Notes: generated from the letters alone by a model not told the origin. A stretch of DNA of 64,000 nt from Comamonas sp009360615 (GCF_035784015.1 NZ_JALKOW010000002.1), one strand, 5' to 3'. Positions 33,571 to 42,657 are shown, counted from the first letter of the stretch. Numbers and translations are program-made.

Positions 33571-34122
33571 CTATTTGTGCATCCAGTCGGACAGCTCGTC
33601 CGCGTGCTCCTGCTCCTGTTCAAGGATCTGCTCGATCAGGCGGCGGGTGGTGTGGTCTTTGTCTCCGATCAGGGCAATCATTTGTGTGTAGGCCTCGATA
33701 GCGACGCGCTCGGCGACCAGGTTGGCCCGGATCATGGAGTGCAGGTCCAATTGTTCGTCGTAGTCAGCGTGGCTGCGGTCAGCGAGCGTGGCCGGATTGA
33801 AGTCAGGCTCGCCGCCCAGCTGGACAATCCGAGCAGCGATTCGGTCGGCATGGGATTGCTCCTCGTTGGCATGCACGAGAAATTCATCGGCAATGGCAGG
33901 CGAACTCAGGCCGGTGGCGGTGAAGTGGTGTCTTCTGTATCGCAGCACGCAGACCAGCTCGGTGGCCAGGGAGTCGTTGAGCAACTGGATGATGTCCTCG
34001 CGCCAGGGGCTTTTTTCTTCTACGACGGCTCCGTCATCCAGGCTGCGCTTGGCTTTTTCCAGAGCCTGGGTGTCAATCTTCAGTGGGGTGTGGGCTTTTT
34101 TCCTTTGTGCAATTGGGGACAT
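33571..34122 (-). CDS. Bacterioferritin/Dps-like ferritin-fold protein
   Basis: 183-residue ferritin-like four-helix protein. The carboxylate/His ligands are spread as in bacterioferritin: ATELVCVLRYRRHHF, LVHANEEQSHADRIAARIVQLGGEPDF, NLVAERVAIEAYTQMIALIGDKD and LEQEQEHADELSDWM. The di-iron ExxH motifs NEEQSHA and QEQEHADE are intact, so iron oxidation or storage is likely. The N-terminal 30 residues (AQRKKAHTPLKIDTQALEKAKRSL) form a basic extension, which in related proteins can bind DNA. The ATG at 34122 is chosen over a TTG ten codons upstream. It is not linked to the iron-uptake operon 2.3 kb away. Confidence 0.88.
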   Translation of the reverse strand: MSPIAQRKKAHTPLKIDTQALEKAKRSLDDGAVVEEKSPWREDIIQLLNDSLATELVCVLRYRRHHFTATGLSSPAIADEFLVHANEEQSHADRIAARIVQLGGEPDFNPATLADRSHADYDEQLDLHSMIRANLVAERVAIEAYTQMIALIGDKDHTTRRLIEQILEQEQEHADELSDWMHK

Positions 34123-34567
34123 GTGTGGGTCTCTGAGCTTTGGGGTGAACAAATGGCTGCCTGCTCCCGAGGGAGCCGGGCCAGCCGCGTGCGTCCCAAG
34201 TTAGTTGCCATCGCCAAGCATGTCTGTGAGACAACTTCGCATAAGTCTCGCTGACGCCCAGCTCCATTCATGAAGTCGCTCCCTGTCCGGTATTGCGACG
34301 CGCACCGCTGATAAGGCATCGGGAGCGGGTATTTCTTCGAAAGAAACCGTGCAGGGTTGGTTCTCTGGTCGATGCCGCCGTCACTGACGGGACGAGGTCG
34401 GGTCCACATTCGATGCATACGAACCCTGGTGGCGTGAATAAGCGCACTGGTCCACCACGGGGATTCAAGATGCGTGTTGTGGAAATCTTGTTACTTTGGG
34501 TAAAACCATTTAGAGGTATGCATGACTTCGCGTAAGTTGAAGGACCATTCTTACAAACGGGAGGAAC
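34123..34567. other. Divergent intergenic region
   Basis: About 445 bases between the divergent ferritin-like gene and the orphan gene at 34568. The right half is AT-richer and should hold the orphan's promoter. The sequence just before 34568 has GGGAGGA, a strong ribosome site. No other gene or RNA was identified. Confidence 0.45.
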
Positions 34568-34951
34568 ATGCCAATTTCAGGAACGCCAGCACCATTTGAT
34601 CTGAAGCTGCATGCCTGGCTGAGCAAGATTGAAGCGGCGCAGCCGTGTCACGGCCAGCAGGAAGCCCATGACCTGATCATGAGCTTGTGGGCGCAAACAC
34701 ACCGTGAGGGCGGTGCTCCTGATGGACTTGTTCAGTCGCTGCTGAACAGAAAGCTATGTAGCGAAGATGGCTGGCAGGGGCTCGACTCCGATGTCGCATT
34801 CACCGATATGGATGCCAGTGTTTCGGTTCGGGTCCATCTCCACAGGGATGGCAGCGTCGTGATTCAATCGATTGATGAAGATGCACCCCAGATACTGGGA
34901 GTGCTGCCAGCTGCGCCACAAGACCAGCTGGTGTCGATAAAAGGTGGGTGA
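34568..34951 (+). CDS. Hypothetical protein, 127 residues
   Basis: I do not recognise this family. GGGAGGA about five bases before the ATG makes it a real translated gene. The product is soluble, acidic and has no signal or membrane segment: PFDLKLHAWLSKIEAAQPCHGQQEAHDLIMSLWAQTHRE looks helical, and VSVRVHLHRDGSVVIQSIDEDAPQILG looks like a beta hairpin. It stands alone, with gene-poor DNA on both sides and an AT-rich upstream region. Its neighbours, a ferritin-like and a DUF883 protein, hint at a stationary-phase or stress setting, but that is only context. Confidence 0.7.
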   Translation: MPISGTPAPFDLKLHAWLSKIEAAQPCHGQQEAHDLIMSLWAQTHREGGAPDGLVQSLLNRKLCSEDGWQGLDSDVAFTDMDASVSVRVHLHRDGSVVIQSIDEDAPQILGVLPAAPQDQLVSIKGG

Positions 34952-35888
34952 GTCCGTAACAATGCCGGCGCAAGCCGGCACATTCCAGCGGGCCGTTCAG
35001 GCATTTCTTCTGCCTTGGCATGCAACGCAATCGAACATCGGGTGAGGGCTTCGCCGACGGCCCCGGTTGTCGTCAATGGCCTTTGCAAGGCTGCCGGTGG
35101 AAATTCGGACTCTTGAGAGGGACGCATTGGTCCGACTCCTGCATCCTTCGCATCGGCGATCCGAGCCCATCCATGAATGCGCACAACGGCGGACCACTGC
35201 CGCACACTCGACGCAGCCGTTTGAAGGGTCTGGAGCGGGGCAGGAAAAGATCCAGGCATGGTCTCGTGTCTCCTGAGCCGAGCGGTCATATCAGGCGTGA
35301 GCGCGACAGGGGCGTCCATCCCGGGCCCGGCATCCGTATCGACCGGAGCTTTTGTGAGGCCGTGGTGGGCTTGTTGCATCACGCAGTGAGTGCTGTCCCC
35401 GGTTGCATGCAACGACAGATCCCGCCCGGGTGGCCGCGGGGACGCGTTGCGATGGGCCGTCGTCTCGCTCACTTTTCCGAGATTCACCGGGGCATCGTCG
35501 GCGTTTGCCCTCGTCAACGCGCTTTCGATGGCATCTGCACTGTTTGTCGACATCTCGGTCTGGTGCCGAGACCCGGTCTGCCGTTCGCTCCTATGGCAAG
35601 ACATGTTCGCACCTGTGAATGACGTGTCAGGATGCGATCAACCGGTTCACAGGTTCGGGATCGGCATGTTCGACGTGGATCGCCACGGCAATCATGGCGT
35701 CCTGCACACCGACCGGTGCATGCGCGGTGCCGACCGGTTCACGAGGAGGGCCTTGGTGCCGCACTTTGAACGATGAATCCCTTGTTGCCCCCGTTCACAT
35801 TTCCAATGGCCAGGTCCGGGCTCGGCCTACAGCAGCTCCCACCGCATCTGTCTATTCTGAACCTCCCATGTTCAAGAAAGGAGCGTTC
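34952..35888. other. Gene-poor region, about 0.94 kb
   Basis: Open frames occur on both strands but none has a ribosome site plus protein-like composition; overlapping long frames here reflect GC bias. No decayed gene was recognisable. The right end provides AAAGGAG for the DUF883 gene. Confidence 0.45.
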
Positions 35889-36185
35889 ATGAGATTTCGA
35901 AAAGCGAATACCGCAGACCTCGCCAACGACCTGAGCCAGTTGCTGGATGACTTGAAGGAAGTCCTCGCGTCCAAAGGTCATGACACGGACCCGGCAGCGT
36001 CGAGGCGGTTCGGCAAGGCTGCCTCCACGCTGGAGAAGGTGAGGAGCGCCTCATCCCGTGCAGTCTGCGAATCCAAGGCCGCAGCGCACTCTGCGAATGC
36101 TTTGGTACACGCCTCACCCTGGCGTGCAGTGGGCGGAGCACTGGCGGTGGGGGCGCTGATTGGAATGGTGCTTGGCCGGCGTTGA
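35889..36185 (+). CDS. DUF883 (ElaB/YqjD-type) membrane-anchored protein
   Basis: 98-residue member of the ElaB/YqjD/YgaM family. A long amphipathic N-terminal helix (DLANDLSQLLDDLKEVLASKG ... STLEKVRSASSRAVCESKAAAHSANALV) is followed by the C-terminal membrane anchor PWRAVGGALAVGALIGMVLGRR with its glycine-zipper pattern. E. coli YqjD is an inner-membrane, stationary-phase protein that binds ribosomes; the same role is inferred here. The ATG at 35889 has AAAGGAG five bases upstream, so it is preferred over the ATG at 35868. Single gene. Confidence 0.85.
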   Translation: MRFRKANTADLANDLSQLLDDLKEVLASKGHDTDPAASRRFGKAASTLEKVRSASSRAVCESKAAAHSANALVHASPWRAVGGALAVGALIGMVLGRR

Positions 36186-36412
36186 TCCGCCAGGCGCGGC
36201 AGCATTGGCCTCAACCCGATCCAGCACTGGCGATCGGATGATGCCCGCAGGTGCCCCGGGCTGCCGCGAACGGCAACAGGGCGGCCCAGTCAACACGCAG
36301 GAACACGACAGAGAAGATCGGGCAGCGGCAACGGCTGCTCGCGGCACGAATTGGAGGCCGCCGCGCTGGCGGGCCCCGGGAGAATCGGTACGCACTGTTG
36401 CCGTTCCCGAGC

Positions 36413-36438
36413 GGCCCGCTCAAGGCTTAGCGCGGGCC
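36413..36438. terminator. GC hairpin after the TonB-receptor gene
   Basis: GGCCCGC (36413-36419) pairs with GCGGGCC (36432-36438), immediately 3' of the receptor stop codon on the minus strand. It forms a 7-bp perfect stem with a 12-base loop. No T tract follows, so it may stabilise the 3' end rather than be a true intrinsic terminator. Confidence 0.35.
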
Positions 36439-36439
36439 G

Positions 36440-38626
36440 TCAGTAGCGATAGCTGGCAGTCAGCAAAAAGTTGCGGCGTTCGCCGTAGAAGCAGTCGCCG
36501 CGCGAAAGGCACTGGGTGATCACCACCTTGTCGCCGATATTGTTGGCGTGCAATGCCAGGCGCCAGTCGCCGGCATCGTAGGCCACCATGGCGTCGGCCA
36601 GCAGGGAGGAGGGCGTGCTCACGGCCGAGGTGCCGCTCCACTGCGACCCGAGATAGCGCAGGCCTGCACCAACGCTCCAGCCGCCGCGGCCCTGGGCCGC
36701 AAAGCGGTGCATGAGCCAGCTCGATGCCATGTGGCGTGATACCGCGGCTACGCGCTGCCCCTGATCGCCAGCATTGCTGCGGCTGATTTTTGAATCGGTA
36801 TAGGCGTAGGCCAGTGTCCAGTCCCAGTTTCTAGGCAGACTGGCGATCAGCTCGGCTTCGAAGCCCTGGGTTTTGACCTCGCCCAGTTGCAGGCTGTTGA
36901 GCGGGTTGCCAGGGTCATTGGTCTTGCGATTTTGTTCGCGCAGCCCATACACCGCAGCATAACCGGACAAACCTTTGCCCTCCGGAATCCATTTGACCCC
37001 GGCTTCCAGCTGCTTGCCGCGCTGGGGCTTGAAAGGTGTGCCGTAAAAGTCCATGCCGCCCAGAGGCTGAAAGGATTCCGTATAGCTGACATACGGTGCC
37101 CAGCCACCTCCGGCCTGGTAGGTCACGCCCAGGCGCTTGGTGGTGGCGGAGTCGTCGGCAGCGGCTGCGGGGCGACCTTCGGTCTCGGTTTTGGCCTTGT
37201 CGTGACGCAGGCCCACCGTTGCGGTCCAGGGGCCCCAGCGCAACTGGTCTTGCAGATAAAAGCCGAGCTGGCGCTGGGCCACGTTGGGCGCACGTACCAG
37301 CTGGGAGGCCGAGGGCGGCGTGAACGTGCCATACACGGGGTTGTAGACATCCAGGGCTGTGCCTGGCCCGCGCCAGCTGGACTGGTTGCTGGTGTTGCGC
37401 TGCCAGTCCATGCCGGCCAGCAACTGGTGTTGCACCTCGCCGGTCTGCATCAGGCCTTCGAGCTGCGTGTCGACGAGCAGCATGCGTCCGCCATTGATTT
37501 GCCACACGGCATCGCGCTGCACGGTACGTCCATTGGCATCAAACACCGGGCGCGCGGGGCGGCCGGTGGCGGCATTGGCGGCAAAGCTGGTGTAGAGCGT
37601 ACGGTAGTCTACTTCGCTGATGGTGCGGCGCAGGTTCTGGCGCAGCGTCCATTGCGAGTTCAGGCGGTGGCTGAACAGATAGCCAAAGGATTTGTTTTCG
37701 GAGTCGTACTTGTCCCAGCCCGGCTCGCTGATAAAGGTGCGGGTAGGAATCTGTCCATAGGGGCTGGGCAGGCGCGTGCCCTGCCAGGGAAAGAACTGGG
37801 TGATGGAGCCGCTTCTGTCCTTCTGGTAGAGGGCTTGCAGCGTGAGCGAGGTGTCGGTGCTGGGACGATAGGTCAGGGAGGGCGCGATCACCACGCGGTC
37901 GTCCTTGACGTGGTCGACCTGGGTGTTGCTGTCGCGGCCCACGGCCACCAGGCGATACAGCCACTTGCCTTCCTCGTCCATGGCTCCGGTCATGTCGCTG
38001 GCAATCTGCTTGCGACCGTGGCTTCCAAGCTGTATCTGCACCTCATTCAGACGTTCGGCCTGCGGGCGCTTGCTGGTCAGGTTGAGCACGCCGCCGACGC
38101 TGCCCTGGCCGTAGAGCACGGAGGAAGGGCCGCGCAGAAACTCCACGCGCTCCAGCGTGTAGGGCTCGACCTTGATGTTGTTGTAGGTGCCGTAGGTGCG
38201 CAGCAACCCGTCCTGGTACTGGCTGACATCGCCGCCGCGCGCCTTGAAGGAGTCCACGCGGTTGTCGAAATAGCTGGAGTTGATGCCTGCGGTATAGCGG
38301 GTGGTTTCGCGCAGGGTGGTCACGCCCTGGGCTTCGAACTGGTCGCGTGTTACCACGCTGATGGATTGCGGCGTTTCAATCAGGGGCGTATCCGTCTTGG
38401 TGGCCGAGATCGCCCGTCGGGCGACAAATCCGCTGACCGGGCCGGTGGCGGTTTCGCCAGCCAGGCTGTCCTGCACGGTGACAGGAGCAAGCATGGCCTC
38501 GGCATCGCCGTTGGCGCTGGAGGCGGAAGGCGTGGTCTGAGCCTGTGTGCCCAGACTCAGGCAGGCCAGGGTGCTGAGCAATGTCAGTGATCGTCGGTGG
38601 ATTACGCCGGGAAAGGGTGCGTTCAT
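36440..38626 (-). CDS. TonB-dependent siderophore receptor
   Basis: 728-residue outer-membrane receptor that takes up an Fe(III)-siderophore using TonB energy. The signal peptide ends GTQAQ. The plug domain is clear: TPLIETPQSISVVTRDQFEAQGVTTLRETTRYTAGI and LERVEFLRGPSSVLYGQGSVGGVLNLTSKRP. The barrel ends in the aromatic C-terminal signature LLTASYRY. There is no N-terminal STN signalling domain and no adjacent FecI/FecR, so control is probably by Fur alone. FhuA/FpvA-like family members bind hydroxamates or mixed siderophores; the exact ligand is unknown. Last gene of a five-gene minus-strand iron operon. Confidence 0.93.
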   Translation of the reverse strand: MNAPFPGVIHRRSLTLLSTLACLSLGTQAQTTPSASSANGDAEAMLAPVTVQDSLAGETATGPVSGFVARRAISATKTDTPLIETPQSISVVTRDQFEAQGVTTLRETTRYTAGINSSYFDNRVDSFKARGGDVSQYQDGLLRTYGTYNNIKVEPYTLERVEFLRGPSSVLYGQGSVGGVLNLTSKRPQAERLNEVQIQLGSHGRKQIASDMTGAMDEEGKWLYRLVAVGRDSNTQVDHVKDDRVVIAPSLTYRPSTDTSLTLQALYQKDRSGSITQFFPWQGTRLPSPYGQIPTRTFISEPGWDKYDSENKSFGYLFSHRLNSQWTLRQNLRRTISEVDYRTLYTSFAANAATGRPARPVFDANGRTVQRDAVWQINGGRMLLVDTQLEGLMQTGEVQHQLLAGMDWQRNTSNQSSWRGPGTALDVYNPVYGTFTPPSASQLVRAPNVAQRQLGFYLQDQLRWGPWTATVGLRHDKAKTETEGRPAAAADDSATTKRLGVTYQAGGGWAPYVSYTESFQPLGGMDFYGTPFKPQRGKQLEAGVKWIPEGKGLSGYAAVYGLREQNRKTNDPGNPLNSLQLGEVKTQGFEAELIASLPRNWDWTLAYAYTDSKISRSNAGDQGQRVAAVSRHMASSWLMHRFAAQGRGGWSVGAGLRYLGSQWSGTSAVSTPSSLLADAMVAYDAGDWRLALHANNIGDKVVITQCLSRGDCFYGERRNFLLTASYRY

Positions 38627-38704
38627 GGTGCGGTTGTGTAATATCGGCTGCGAAGAAAGACCGTCAGGACGGTTGTGTTTGCTGGCTCAACGTGTGGATT
38701 CCGG

Positions 38705-39421
38705 TCAGGGCTTGGCAGAGGCGGGCAGGGCAGGGGATGGCATACCCTCCTCGACGCTGAAGCTCAGCGTGGTCACATAGCTGGCCTCGCCATAGCTCTT
38801 GCCTTGTGCCTCGCCGACTTGCTTGTGGCTGTGATGCACCTCGGCCACATACTGGCCCTTCCAGGGCAGCGAGAAGCTCACCTTGCCTTGTTCGTCGCTT
38901 TGCGCCTCGCGCGACCAGCCCGACGGTGCGACCATCTGCACCTTGGTATTGGGCAGGGCCATTCCGTTGAAGCTCACCATGAGCTGGCCCGGCGTGCCAG
39001 TGGGCACCAGATCGAGGGCTTGGGCATTGGCGGCCACGGCCTGTGTCGGCTTTGCCACCCAGCGGGCCGCAGGCACCCATAGCAGGGCGGGCTCATTGCG
39101 CTTGCTGCGGTCGATCAGGGGATAGGCGGCGCTGGCAAAAAGGGTTTCGGCCTGGCTTGCGGCGTCATAGCTGAAGCTCGTGGCGTTTCGCTGGCCGCTC
39201 ACTTGCCGAGTGCCTTCGACGGACTGTTGGACCAGCGTGGGCGTGGCGAGAAATCGGTCCAGTGCACCGGGCGAAGTCTCGCGCAGGTTGTCGTTGAACT
39301 CGCCAAAGAACAGCTGGGCCTGGCCGCCATTGTTCTCCAGCCAGACCTGGTGGGCCTGGGCCGAGCCAAGGCTGGCAAGCAGAAGGCTGGTGAGGCCCAG
39401 GGCATGATGAAAGTGGCGCAT
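38705..39421 (-). CDS. DUF4198-family periplasmic protein of the iron operon
   Basis: 238 residues with a signal peptide ending SAQA-HQVWLE. The mature N-terminal His after cleavage and the HQVWLENNGGQAQLFFGEF opening are typical of DUF4198, a family found with metal-uptake systems (nickel, cobalt, iron) and thought to be periplasmic metal binding. The C-terminal half, GMALPNTKVQMVAPSGWSREAQSDEQGKVSFSLPWKGQYVAEVHHS, is a beta-sandwich like carrier-associated domains, with an HHSH motif. It lies between the DUF3325 and receptor genes on the same strand. Function is inferred from position. Confidence 0.8.
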   Translation of the reverse strand: MRHFHHALGLTSLLLASLGSAQAHQVWLENNGGQAQLFFGEFNDNLRETSPGALDRFLATPTLVQQSVEGTRQVSGQRNATSFSYDAASQAETLFASAAYPLIDRSKRNEPALLWVPAARWVAKPTQAVAANAQALDLVPTGTPGQLMVSFNGMALPNTKVQMVAPSGWSREAQSDEQGKVSFSLPWKGQYVAEVHHSHKQVGEAQGKSYGEASYVTTLSFSVEEGMPSPALPASAKP

Positions 39422-39568
39422 GAAAATCTCCTTGGATGCTGGTAGTTGAATGAAGGGCTGTGCCTGAGCGACGACGGTCGGACCGGTGTCCGCATGCGAG
39501 CGCCGGGCCGAAGCGCTTACGGGTCATCGATGGGCGGCGACTGGCCCGTGCGGGAGCGGCTCGGTGCC

Positions 39569-39928
39569 TCAATGACCGAGGCGGCTGAAGCAAAAAACCA
39601 TCAATGCCAGGCCCAGCGCTGCCTGGCCGAGCACGGGCAGGCGCTGTGCTTGCCAGGTGGCCAGGGCGGTAGTGGCGAGAGCCGAAAGGCAAAGGGCCGC
39701 CGTCCACACCGTGGCAGACATGGCAACCGTGGTCGCTGCCGGAAAGCACAGAGCCATGCCCAACGACAGGCTCAGCAGGGCCCAGCCACTCTTGAACAGG
39801 CGAAGGCGCAGCAGCACGGCTGCGGGAGCCTCGCTTTCCTCCCCCGGCCAGGCGTCTTCGTGATGCCGGTCCATGGCCAGGGCCAGGGCCGTCCAGGCGG
39901 CAAAGCACATCAGAAAATCGAGCAGCAT
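39569..39928 (-). CDS. DUF3325-type small inner-membrane protein of the iron operon
   Basis: 119 residues with about four predicted membrane segments: FLMCFAAWTALALAMDRH, FKSGWALLSLSLGMALCF, ATVWTAALCLSALATTALATW and ALGLALMVFCF. The pattern of a small membrane protein coded after a PepSY membrane protein and before a receptor fits DUF3325, which recurs in Fur-regulated uptake operons. GGAGG eight bases before its ATG lies over the end of the PepSY gene, whose stop is only three bases upstream, so translation is coupled. A role in ferric-siderophore reduction or release is inferred. Confidence 0.75.
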   Translation of the reverse strand: MLLDFLMCFAAWTALALAMDRHHEDAWPGEESEAPAAVLLRLRLFKSGWALLSLSLGMALCFPAATTVAMSATVWTAALCLSALATTALATWQAQRLPVLGQAALGLALMVFCFSRLGH

Positions 39929-39931
39929 CTG

Positions 39932-41614
39932 CTAAGCCTCCTGCGCCGTGTTGTCGCCGGGAGTCCGCGCGCCGTTGCGCTTGAGCTCGGACTTGGCGGG
40001 GGCAGCATGTCTGGCAGCGGCCAGGGGCTTGTGCCTGAGCAAATGCCGGGTGAGGGCGGCAAGCATCAGTCCCGTGGCTGCAAAACTCAGGTCCATGCCG
40101 GCCCAGCTCCAGTCCAGGGCCGGCAGGCTGATGCCCAGGTGGGTGGAGGTGGTCAGGGCATTGACCAAGGGTAGAAGCAGATAGGCGAGGGCTGCCAGGC
40201 CCAGGACCAGCGCCCAGCCCTGGCGTGAAGGCCGGATCAGGCCCAGCAGCAAGGCCAGTATCCAGATGCCGAAAAAGCAGGACAGCTCGGCATCGGGTCG
40301 GCCTGGCATTTCCAGGGGCAGCAGCCGGTTGGCCAGCAGATAGGCCGCGATGGCCAGCGGCAGGCCGCCCATGAGGCCGATGTTGAAACTTGCCACCAGC
40401 CGTTCGCCAAAGGGCAGAGGGGCGGCAGGCGTCCTGCGCAGGGCCTGGGCGCGGCGCTTGACGGACCACAGTATCAGGCCCGAGGCAATCATCAGCGAAC
40501 CCATGACGCCAAAGCCGAACAGCACCCAGCGCAAGCCGGTATCGGCGAAGCGGCCCAGATGCAGGCCGTAGAGTACGCCATAGGTTTTGATGGCGGGGCT
40601 TCGCGGATCCAGCCGGGTTTGCAGCTGGCCGGTGATGCCATCGAAGCGCAGCCGGGCCGGGCCGTATTGCAGCCGGTCTCCGTCATGTCGGGTGATCTCC
40701 ACCAGCGGGCCCAGGCTGTCGCTGCGCACCGTGATGCTGCCGACTCGGCCGCCTTGCCACAGTTCGGCAGCCTGGGTCAGCATGGGGCCCAGGTCCAGCA
40801 GGGGCAGGGGCTCGGATGGTACCTTGCTGCCACGCCGGGCGCTGCGTGCGCCGGGTGTGTCGCCCTGCAGCTCCGAGAAATAGCTTTGTGAATCCGCTGC
40901 CTTTGCGTCCGGGTAGGCGGCGGCTATGCCGGCCGGCATGTACAAGGCGTGAAAAATCATCAGACCGCTGAAGGTGATCATCAGATAAAAGGGCAGCACC
41001 AGCACCCCCGAGACATTGTGTGCGTCCAGCCAGGCGCGCTGTCCGCCCTTGCGCGGGCGAAAGGTGAAGAAGTCCTTGAAGATGCGGCGATGCGTGACCA
41101 CGCCGGTCAGCAAGGCAATGAACATCAGCAGCGTGGCTGCGCCCACCACCCAGCGGCCCTGAATCGTCCAGCGGCCCTTGTGAGCGGTGCGAAGTTCGAA
41201 ATGGAAGCGGTAGAAGAATTCTCCGCCGGCGGTCTCGCGGGCCTGCAGTGCGGCACCGGTCTGCGGGTGCAGCAGCAAGGTCTGGAAGCGGCTGTCGGGC
41301 AGGTCGCGCCACAGTACGTTCACGGTCGGCGTGCGCGCATCGGGCAGGCGCATGATGAAGTGGCTGACGCCCGGCGCGTGCTCGTGCAGCGCCTCCTGGG
41401 CGCGTTGTGCGACGTCGCTGTCGGACGCGGGCAGACCATGCAACTCGGGCCGCATCCACAGATTGAATTCGTTCTTGAAGAAGCTCAGCGTACCGGTGAC
41501 GAAAATCGCAAACAGAAGCCAGCCCAGAATCAGCCCTGACCAGGTGTGCAGCCAGGACATGGCCTGGCGGAATCCTTCCTGCTCGGGCTGGCGTGCGGTT
41601 GGCGAGCCAATCAT
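39932..41614 (-). CDS. PepSY-associated transmembrane protein (siderophore reductase-like)
   Basis: 560-residue PepSY_TM protein. Membrane helices include MSWLHTWSGLILGWLLFAIFVTGTLSFF at the N-terminus, with the His of the usual H-x-W/H-x-G pair, then ATLLMFIALLTGVVTHRRIFKDFF and several more toward the C-terminus. A large periplasmic loop holds the PepSY-like region. Relatives such as FsrB/PiuB-type proteins reduce ferric siderophores in the inner membrane using haem; this is the likely role. The ATG at 41614 overlaps the stop of the DUF3649 gene (ATGA, 41611-41614), so the two are translationally coupled. The His- and Glu-rich start GSPTARQPEQEG is cytoplasmic. Confidence 0.85.
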   Translation of the reverse strand: MIGSPTARQPEQEGFRQAMSWLHTWSGLILGWLLFAIFVTGTLSFFKNEFNLWMRPELHGLPASDSDVAQRAQEALHEHAPGVSHFIMRLPDARTPTVNVLWRDLPDSRFQTLLLHPQTGAALQARETAGGEFFYRFHFELRTAHKGRWTIQGRWVVGAATLLMFIALLTGVVTHRRIFKDFFTFRPRKGGQRAWLDAHNVSGVLVLPFYLMITFSGLMIFHALYMPAGIAAAYPDAKAADSQSYFSELQGDTPGARSARRGSKVPSEPLPLLDLGPMLTQAAELWQGGRVGSITVRSDSLGPLVEITRHDGDRLQYGPARLRFDGITGQLQTRLDPRSPAIKTYGVLYGLHLGRFADTGLRWVLFGFGVMGSLMIASGLILWSVKRRAQALRRTPAAPLPFGERLVASFNIGLMGGLPLAIAAYLLANRLLPLEMPGRPDAELSCFFGIWILALLLGLIRPSRQGWALVLGLAALAYLLLPLVNALTTSTHLGISLPALDWSWAGMDLSFAATGLMLAALTRHLLRHKPLAAARHAAPAKSELKRNGARTPGDNTAQEA

Positions 41615-41919
41615 GCTTGCACCCCCCACGAAGACGTCCCGTATATCGCTGCGCCCAGGGACAGCGTCGGAAGAAGCACGCCGGCCCAGGCAAGCCAGGC
41701 TGTGCGTGCATAGAAAGTCCAGCCAATCGCCATGGCGTAGATGACCCAGGACAGCAGGGTGGCGGTCATTACGGCTTCCACGCGACTCATCCACGAGCTC
41801 AGCAGCAGACTCAGGGCTGCGGTACTGACGGCTGCGAGCGCATAGCCGCCCAGGGCGGCAGCCAGGCTGCGCGAGACAACGGCAAGCCGGTAGTGCGCAA
41901 GGGGGCCGCTGGCTCTCAT
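41611..41919 (-). CDS. DUF3649-type small inner-membrane protein (iron uptake)
   Basis: 102 residues, three predicted membrane segments. The sequence HYRLAVVSRSLAAALGGYALAAVSTAALSLLLSSW with RVEAVMTATLLSWVIYAMAIGWTFYARTAWLAWAG matches the DUF3649 pattern found as first gene of PepSY/TonB-receptor iron operons. The ATG at 41919 has GGAGG about five bases upstream; an upstream ATG at 41961 has no ribosome site. First recognised gene of the operon, about 210 bases downstream of the candidate Fur box, and overlaps the PepSY gene by four bases. Confidence 0.82.
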   Translation of the reverse strand: MRASGPLAHYRLAVVSRSLAAALGGYALAAVSTAALSLLLSSWMSRVEAVMTATLLSWVIYAMAIGWTFYARTAWLAWAGVLLPTLSLGAAIYGTSSWGVQA

Positions 41920-42657
41920 GCCGCCTCCGGATGCCCTGACGGGCGGCAAGGATTGCGGCATTCAGCAGCCGCAATGACAAAGCGCGTGCGAAGCGCCCTG
42001 GACAAGGGAGAGCAGGTAGATGGGTAGCTCAGCATGACAGACAGACAAACGGTGCGGCCGATTCGCTGGCTGGCTCGTGTCAAGAAATCATGCTGGCGTG
42101 CGAAGAAATGTAAAGGCGAGTATACATTCTATTGAGAATGATTTCTATTTATTTTCCAATCAGGAGCCTGAACCGCTCTTGGAGCAATCACAGCACTCTG
42201 AGCCGCAAGACTTGCAGGGCCGGTCGGCGTTCGGCTGAAGAGGCCAGGTCTGCATTCCCAGCGCCGACAAGGGGAGAGCAGGGCCCATGCTGACAACGTA
42301 GGCAACGAAGCGTGGTTCCCGACCGCGCGGCGTGAGCCGGACGCAAAGACAGATCTGCCGCCCACCCGCGGATCGGGTCTGTTTCATCGCAAGGACTGCC
42401 GCGCCATGGGCGACCCCAGCGCGGGTGGCTGCCGGCGCACCAGCATGCTGCCGAAGGGCTTCTCGCGGCTTGCGGCTGACAGCCGCTTCACCAGGTCATC
42501 CGACCACCAGGCTACCAGGCCGTCTAAAGCGGGCGGCTTCTGCCGATGGCCGGGGAGGCGCTGGCGGGTATCGATGCCGAACAATTCTCGGCACCGGCCT
42601 GCAGACTTCAGAGTTGCAACGCACAATGCCATCCTGTGTTTTTTTATCGTCGTGATC
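41920..42657. other. Control region of the iron operon and gene-poor DNA
   Basis: About 740 bases between the divergent DUF3649 and esterase genes. It holds an AT-rich patch with a candidate Fur box (42133-42147). A short minus-strand frame (42160-42387) ends in the Cys-rich segment PCKSCGSECCDCSKSG, but has no good ribosome site. The 210-base leader between the Fur box and the first gene is longer than usual. Confidence 0.5.
42133..42147 (-). promoter_or_regulatory. Candidate Fur box
   Basis: TGAGAATGATTTCTA agrees at 10 of 14 defined positions with the 7-1-7 Fur consensus TGATAAT-N-ATTATCA, by my own count. It lies in a short AT-rich patch upstream of the iron-uptake operon, and the AAATAGAAATCATTCTCAA strand reads toward it. 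Iron-dependent repression is expected for this gene set. Confidence 0.5.

Noticed and set aside
34433..34535. Short frame upstream of the 127-residue orphan gene
   Set aside because: A 21-codon ATG frame without a ribosome site in what is more likely promoter DNA.
34864..35604. 246-codon minus-strand frame in the gene-poor region
   Set aside because: No ribosome site, overlaps other long frames, and a Pro/Arg/Ser/Thr-rich composition typical of GC bias; no family resemblance.
39165..40469. 434-codon minus-strand frame over the DUF3325/PepSY genes
   Set aside because: It lies in a shifted frame over well-supported membrane-protein genes and has no recognisable product.
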